Below are positions 60,871 through 64,000 of a stretch of DNA of 64,000 nucleotides, piece by piece. The notes below the pieces were generated by a model. That model was not told the DNA's origin, ran no database searches, and saw only the letters and a program-made list of their open reading frames with translations. How positions within the stretch are numbered: the first letter of the stretch is position 1; each line of letters starts with the position of its first letter. Both the position numbers and the translations under genes were made by a program. Origin of the DNA: JAAXHB01 sp965221635. Lineage in GTDB: Bacteria; Actinomycetota; Acidimicrobiia; Acidimicrobiales; Aldehydirespiratoraceae. The stretch lies in contig OZ244902.1 of assembly GCA_965221635.1 (NCBI GenBank), forward strand, positions 124,001 through 188,000, read 5' to 3'.

Positions 60871-62193
60871 GTGAACCCTCCCGTTTCGTCCACCACACCG
60901 CCGAGCGCCGCCATGGCCACCGCGGCGAGCCCCTCCGGCACCACCACCGGGACAGCCCTGGCGGCTGATGCGCCGGAGGTGACCGAAGCTTCGCTGTACC
61001 TGCGGGGCATGCCCCACGAGCGTTACGCAGAGCTGCGCGACACACCCGGTTTGGCGTGGCATCCCTACGGCGACAACGGATTTTGGGCTGTGGCACGCCA
61101 CGCCGACGTGAAGGCGGTGTCCAAGGACGCCGCCACGTACTCATCGGCCATTGGTCACACCAACCTGTGGGATCTCGAAGCGGACGCCCTGGAGGCCCGA
61201 CGCTCGCTGATCGACAGCGACGCCCCCGACCACACCCGCCTGCGACGGCTCGTGGCCACCGCTTTCACGCCGCGCAACATTCGCCGCTGGGAGGAAACCA
61301 TCCGCGAGATCACCGTCGAGCTGCTCGACAGCTTCGAGGCTGCCGGTGAAGGTGACTGGGTGGACATGTTGGCGGCGCCGCTGCCGATCCGGGTGATTCT
61401 CACCATGCTCGGGGTGCCGATCAGCGACGCCGCCTTTTTGGTGGAGTTGTCCAACTACCTGGTGGAGGGAACCGGCGACGCTCAGACATTGCCGCCGGAT
61501 GCGTTCGGCAACACAACCGAGTTGAGGTTGTTGCCGTTCAACAGTCCCGCAAGCCATGCGCTGTTCGAATACGGCGAACGTCTCGGCGCGGAGCGTCGCG
61601 ACGAACCCCGCGACGATCTGGTGACCAAACTGGTGCTCGCCGAATCCGACGGCGACCGGCTCACGATGAACGAATACCGCAACCTGTTCCACTTGCTGAT
61701 ATTCGCCGGGAACGAAACCACCCGCACCGCGATCTCCCACGCAGCGATGGCCCTCGCGGAGGATCCCGACCAGTGGCAGCGGGTGCTTGATCGCCCCGAG
61801 ATGATCCCCTCAGCGGTGGAGGAACTGCTGCGCTGGGCTTCGCCGATTCTGCACATGCGCCGCACCGCGGCGGTGGACACCACTCTGGCGGGCACGCCGA
61901 TCGCGGCCGGGGACAAGGTGGTGATGTGGTACGGAGCCGCCAACCACGACGAAGCGGTGTTCGACGAGCCTCACCGCCTCGACCTTGGCCGACACCCCAA
62001 CCCTCATTTCGCGTTCGGGGGTGGCGGGCCGCATTCGTGTTTGGGCGCGTTCCTGGCCCGCCTGGAGGTGCAGGTGCTTCTTGAGGAGATGGTGGCACGC
62101 CGCATGAGCCTGGTGCGCCTCGGCGAGCCGGTGCGCACACCTTCGAACTTCGTTCACGGGGTGCTTTCGGTGAACATGGGAATCGACCGGTGA
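60871..62193 (+). CDS. Cytochrome P450 (first)
   Basis: Haem mono-oxygenase of 440 residues. I-helix AGNETTRTAISH (oxygen activation), K-helix EELLRWASPILHMRR (ExxR), and the haem-binding loop FAFGGGGPHSCLGAF with the thiolate Cys near residue 390. The 40-residue N-terminus is disordered and without a membrane anchor, so it is soluble. The pattern HMRRTA with GDKVVMWYGAANHDE resembles the CYP124/125/142 group of actinomycetes that hydroxylate terminal methyl groups of sterol or isoprenoid chains; this comparison is from memory. Starts with GTG seven bases after the preceding stop; its end overlaps the ferredoxin gene by four bases. Confidence 0.88.
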   Translation: MNPPVSSTTPPSAAMATAASPSGTTTGTALAADAPEVTEASLYLRGMPHERYAELRDTPGLAWHPYGDNGFWAVARHADVKAVSKDAATYSSAIGHTNLWDLEADALEARRSLIDSDAPDHTRLRRLVATAFTPRNIRRWEETIREITVELLDSFEAAGEGDWVDMLAAPLPIRVILTMLGVPISDAAFLVELSNYLVEGTGDAQTLPPDAFGNTTELRLLPFNSPASHALFEYGERLGAERRDEPRDDLVTKLVLAESDGDRLTMNEYRNLFHLLIFAGNETTRTAISHAAMALAEDPDQWQRVLDRPEMIPSAVEELLRWASPILHMRRTAAVDTTLAGTPIAAGDKVVMWYGAANHDEAVFDEPHRLDLGRHPNPHFAFGGGGPHSCLGAFLARLEVQVLLEEMVARRMSLVRLGEPVRTPSNFVHGVLSVNMGIDR

Positions 62194-62438
62194 GCGGCGC
62201 CCCCGGCAACCCCGGCCGGTCACACGCAATGGTGGCGATGACGGTGGACGCCACGGTGTGCATCGGCGCAGGGCATTGCGAGATGACCCACCCCGACGTG
62301 TTCCGGGTGGACGACGACACCGCGGTGGCTGCGGTGATCGGTGACGGCTCGTTGGAACACGCCGCTGCGTTGGAGATCATCGACAGATGCCCCAGCGGGG
62401 CCATATCGGCGGCGCCGGGGCCCAGCGCAAGCCCGTAG
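62190..62438 (+). CDS. Single-cluster ferredoxin (3Fe-4S type) for the P450s
   Basis: A small electron carrier, at most 82 residues. The cluster ligands are CIGAGHCE and, near the end, CPSGAI: the usual C-x5-C plus distal C pattern of P450-linked 3Fe-4S ferredoxins. It probably passes electrons from a reductase encoded elsewhere to one or both P450s. The GTG overlapping the P450 stop (GTGA) would give coupling; an ATG 13 or 16 codons inside is also possible and closer to the usual 63-70 residues. It lies between two P450 genes. Confidence 0.85.
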   Translation: MSGAPGNPGRSHAMVAMTVDATVCIGAGHCEMTHPDVFRVDDDTAVAAVIGDGSLEHAAALEIIDRCPSGAISAAPGPSASP

Positions 62439-62446
62439 GCAACGAC

Positions 62447-63688
62447 ATGGCCTTTCCGGCGCCGGTGGATCTCCACGACGCCTCCACGTTTGCGCAGGGG
62501 ATCCCTCACGACGCGTTCGAGGCGATGCGACGCCATCAGCGGCTCGCATGGACACCCGACGCCCCGAGTGGTGATCGGGGGTTCTGGTCGGTGACACGAC
62601 ATCACGACCTTGTTGAGGTGTCTCGTGACACCGCCACGTACTCCTCTGAGCTGGGCCACATTCAGATTTACGACATCGACGACGACGCACGCCAGGCACG
62701 AGCCTCGATGATCGATCTCGATCCTCCGGTTCACACCCGCCTGCGGCGCCTGGTGAGTTCGGCGTTCACTCCCCGTCATGTGATGTCGTACCGCGCCGGT
62801 GTGCGCGCCCGGGTGAAACGAGCACTCGACCGTCTCGAAGCAGGTGGTGGCGGCGACTGGGTTGAACTGGTGGCGGCGCCTGTGCCCATAGGCGTGATCT
62901 GCGACATCATGGGCGTGCCCGCCGCGGATCATCGGCACATGATCGAATTGTCGGATCATCTGGTGGCCGGCACCGGCAACGAACCGCTCGAACCCACCGC
63001 GTACGGCAACACCACCGATCTGCGCCTGTTGCCGTTCAACAGCCCAGCGGCGCACGCCATGGCCCAGTACGCGCTGCGGTTGGGGGAACAGCGCCGCCAA
63101 GAGCCGGTGGATGATCTGATCACCGCGCTGGTACACGCCGAGGTGGACGGGCAGCGCCTCAGCAACGACGAGTTCGCCAACTTTTTTCGGTTGATGATCT
63201 TCGCAGGCAACGAAACCACCCGGGCGTCGATGGCGCACCTGGCGTTGCACCTGCACCAGTTCGACGCCGCCTTCTCGGCGGTGCGCGCCGATCGCTCGCT
63301 GCTGGGTTCGATCAGCGACGAGGTGATCCGTTACAGCTCACCGATCCTGTACTTCCGCCGCACCGTCACCGCACCCGCGGTGCTCTCCGGCACCGCCCTG
63401 CATCCCGGTGACAAGGTGGTGATGTGGTACGCGGCGGCCAACTTCGACCACACCGCGCACGCCGATCCCATGGAGTTCAAACCCGACCGCCCGGCCGTTC
63501 CCGCGCATGTGGCCTTCGGCGGCGGCGGGGCTCACTTCTGCCTTGGCGCGTCGCTGGCCCGCCTGGAGGTGGCCGAACTGATCGACGAGATCCTGCAGAG
63601 GCACATGCGCTTCGAGACGGTGGGAGAGCCCGCCTATGTGGAATCGAACTTCGTGAACGGCCTCGAACGCCTGGAGGTGACGTTGTGA
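62447..63688 (+). CDS. Cytochrome P450 (second)
   Basis: A second haem mono-oxygenase, 413 residues, clearly a paralogue of the first (FAGNETTRASMAHLAL, DEVIRYSSPILYFRR, AFGGGGAHFCLGASLARLE; haem Cys near residue 366). It has no long disordered start. Both P450s share RDTATYSSELGH-like text (SKDAATYSSAIGH in the first), so they came from a duplication around the ferredoxin gene. Possibly each acts on a different carbon of the same substrate. The ATG gives MAFPAPVDLH; the ribosome site is weak. Confidence 0.88.
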   Translation: MAFPAPVDLHDASTFAQGIPHDAFEAMRRHQRLAWTPDAPSGDRGFWSVTRHHDLVEVSRDTATYSSELGHIQIYDIDDDARQARASMIDLDPPVHTRLRRLVSSAFTPRHVMSYRAGVRARVKRALDRLEAGGGGDWVELVAAPVPIGVICDIMGVPAADHRHMIELSDHLVAGTGNEPLEPTAYGNTTDLRLLPFNSPAAHAMAQYALRLGEQRRQEPVDDLITALVHAEVDGQRLSNDEFANFFRLMIFAGNETTRASMAHLALHLHQFDAAFSAVRADRSLLGSISDEVIRYSSPILYFRRTVTAPAVLSGTALHPGDKVVMWYAAANFDHTAHADPMEFKPDRPAVPAHVAFGGGGAHFCLGASLARLEVAELIDEILQRHMRFETVGEPAYVESNFVNGLERLEVTL

Positions 63689-63792
63689 TGTCGCCGTGCG
63701 ACAACAAGGACTTCCGCGAGTTGTGGGCGTTGCCGTTGAGCCGTGGGACGGTTGAGCCGTGGCAGCCGTTGAGAAGTGGCTTCAAGCCGTGA
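63688..63792 (+). CDS. Possible 34-residue peptide coupled to the P450 gene
   Basis: An ATG overlaps the P450 stop (TGATG) and opens a frame of 34 codons (MSPCDNKDFRELWALPL...). It resembles nothing known and has no further support than the coupling. Two copies of a TTGAGCCGTGG-type repeat lie inside, which speaks against strong selection. I keep it at low confidence. The stretch 63793-63879 shows nothing else. Confidence 0.2.
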   Translation: MSPCDNKDFRELWALPLSRGTVEPWQPLRSGFKP

Positions 63793-63879
63793 TCTCGGCC
63801 ATGGGTGATTCGGCAAGCGGCGATTCGGCCATGCGCGCCAACGCGGATTGTGGAGCACTCCAGGTTGGCGGGCGGTGAC

Positions 63880-64000
63880 GTGACTCTCGACGCGTTCGGG
63901 GCGCCGGTGGCGGGATCAGCCGACGCTGTGGCAGCCTGGGACCTGGCTTGGCAGGACGCTTTGGCGTTCAGTGGCGGTCCTTTCGCCCGCCTCGAGGAGG
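63880..64000 (+). CDS. Start of a further gene, cut by the window edge
   Basis: From a GTG the frame stays open to the end: VTLDAFGAPVAGSADAVAAW followed by DLAWQDALAFSGGPFARLEE. The spacing of Ala and Trp looks like the first helical repeat of the TTC38-type tetratricopeptide family, which often begins with an L-D-A-F-G motif. Only 40 codons are visible, so the family is a guess and the start could be an in-frame GTG 30 bases earlier. Confidence 0.45.
   Translation, partial: MTLDAFGAPVAGSADAVAAWDLAWQDALAFSGGPFARLEE

Overview
This is a high-GC bacterial chromosome segment with dense genes, frequent GTG starts and short overlaps. Gene content points to an actinomycete-type host, probably Acidimicrobiia-like: F420/flavin luciferase-like oxidoreductases, two DUF1214 proteins, a WXG100/EccC secretion pair, a VapBC45-type toxin-antitoxin operon, a eukaryote-like IleS and several cytochrome P450s. 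The taxonomic guess is inference only; there is no rRNA, and I saw no tRNA or CRISPR array.

Layout. 1-210: a degenerate chimera of a modC fragment and a Nudix fragment. 211-5064 (minus): a double-anchored secreted protein and a modABC molybdate importer. 5167-9584 (plus): MscS channel, DUF1214 protein, small membrane protein, MetY. 9880-15030 (minus): an unusual branched-chain-amino-acid-type importer made of two giant fusions, LivH-LivM-LivG and MFS-LivF, with no binding protein. 15151-21426: luciferase-like enzyme, second DUF1214 protein, S9 peptidase, enoyl-CoA hydratase. 21469-26565 (minus): an EssC-like FHA-FtsK ATPase with one WXG100 protein, a minimal type VII secretion locus. 26829-31386: enoyl-CoA hydratase and luciferase-like oxidoreductase, then, divergent, a zinc dehydrogenase and a FAD oxidoreductase.

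31460-38324 (minus) is the most striking locus: a proV-proW-proX betaine-type importer followed by a gene that matches the DMSP lyase DddP in every metal-binding and catalytic position I can recall. It reads as an uptake-and-cleavage module for dimethylsulfoniopropionate (DMSP), an osmolyte of marine algae. ProX and ProW both carry extra Ala-rich coiled coils.

38414-47394: low-complexity protein, SDR enzyme, SLH-domain secreted protein, isoleucyl-tRNA synthetase, three tandem copies of an unrecognised small basic protein gene with conserved leaders, and a 2-oxoglutarate/Fe(II) oxygenase. 47873-51645: class Ia ribonucleotide reductase nrdAB. 51735-53281 (minus): a three-gene toxin-antitoxin operon with a palindromic operator. 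53588-63688 (plus): a conventional Liv importer (binding protein, LivF, LivH, LivM-LivG fusion) leading into an alcohol dehydrogenase, a glutamine-synthetase-like ligase and a P450-ferredoxin-P450 set, plausibly one uptake-and-catabolism operon. The window ends inside a further gene.
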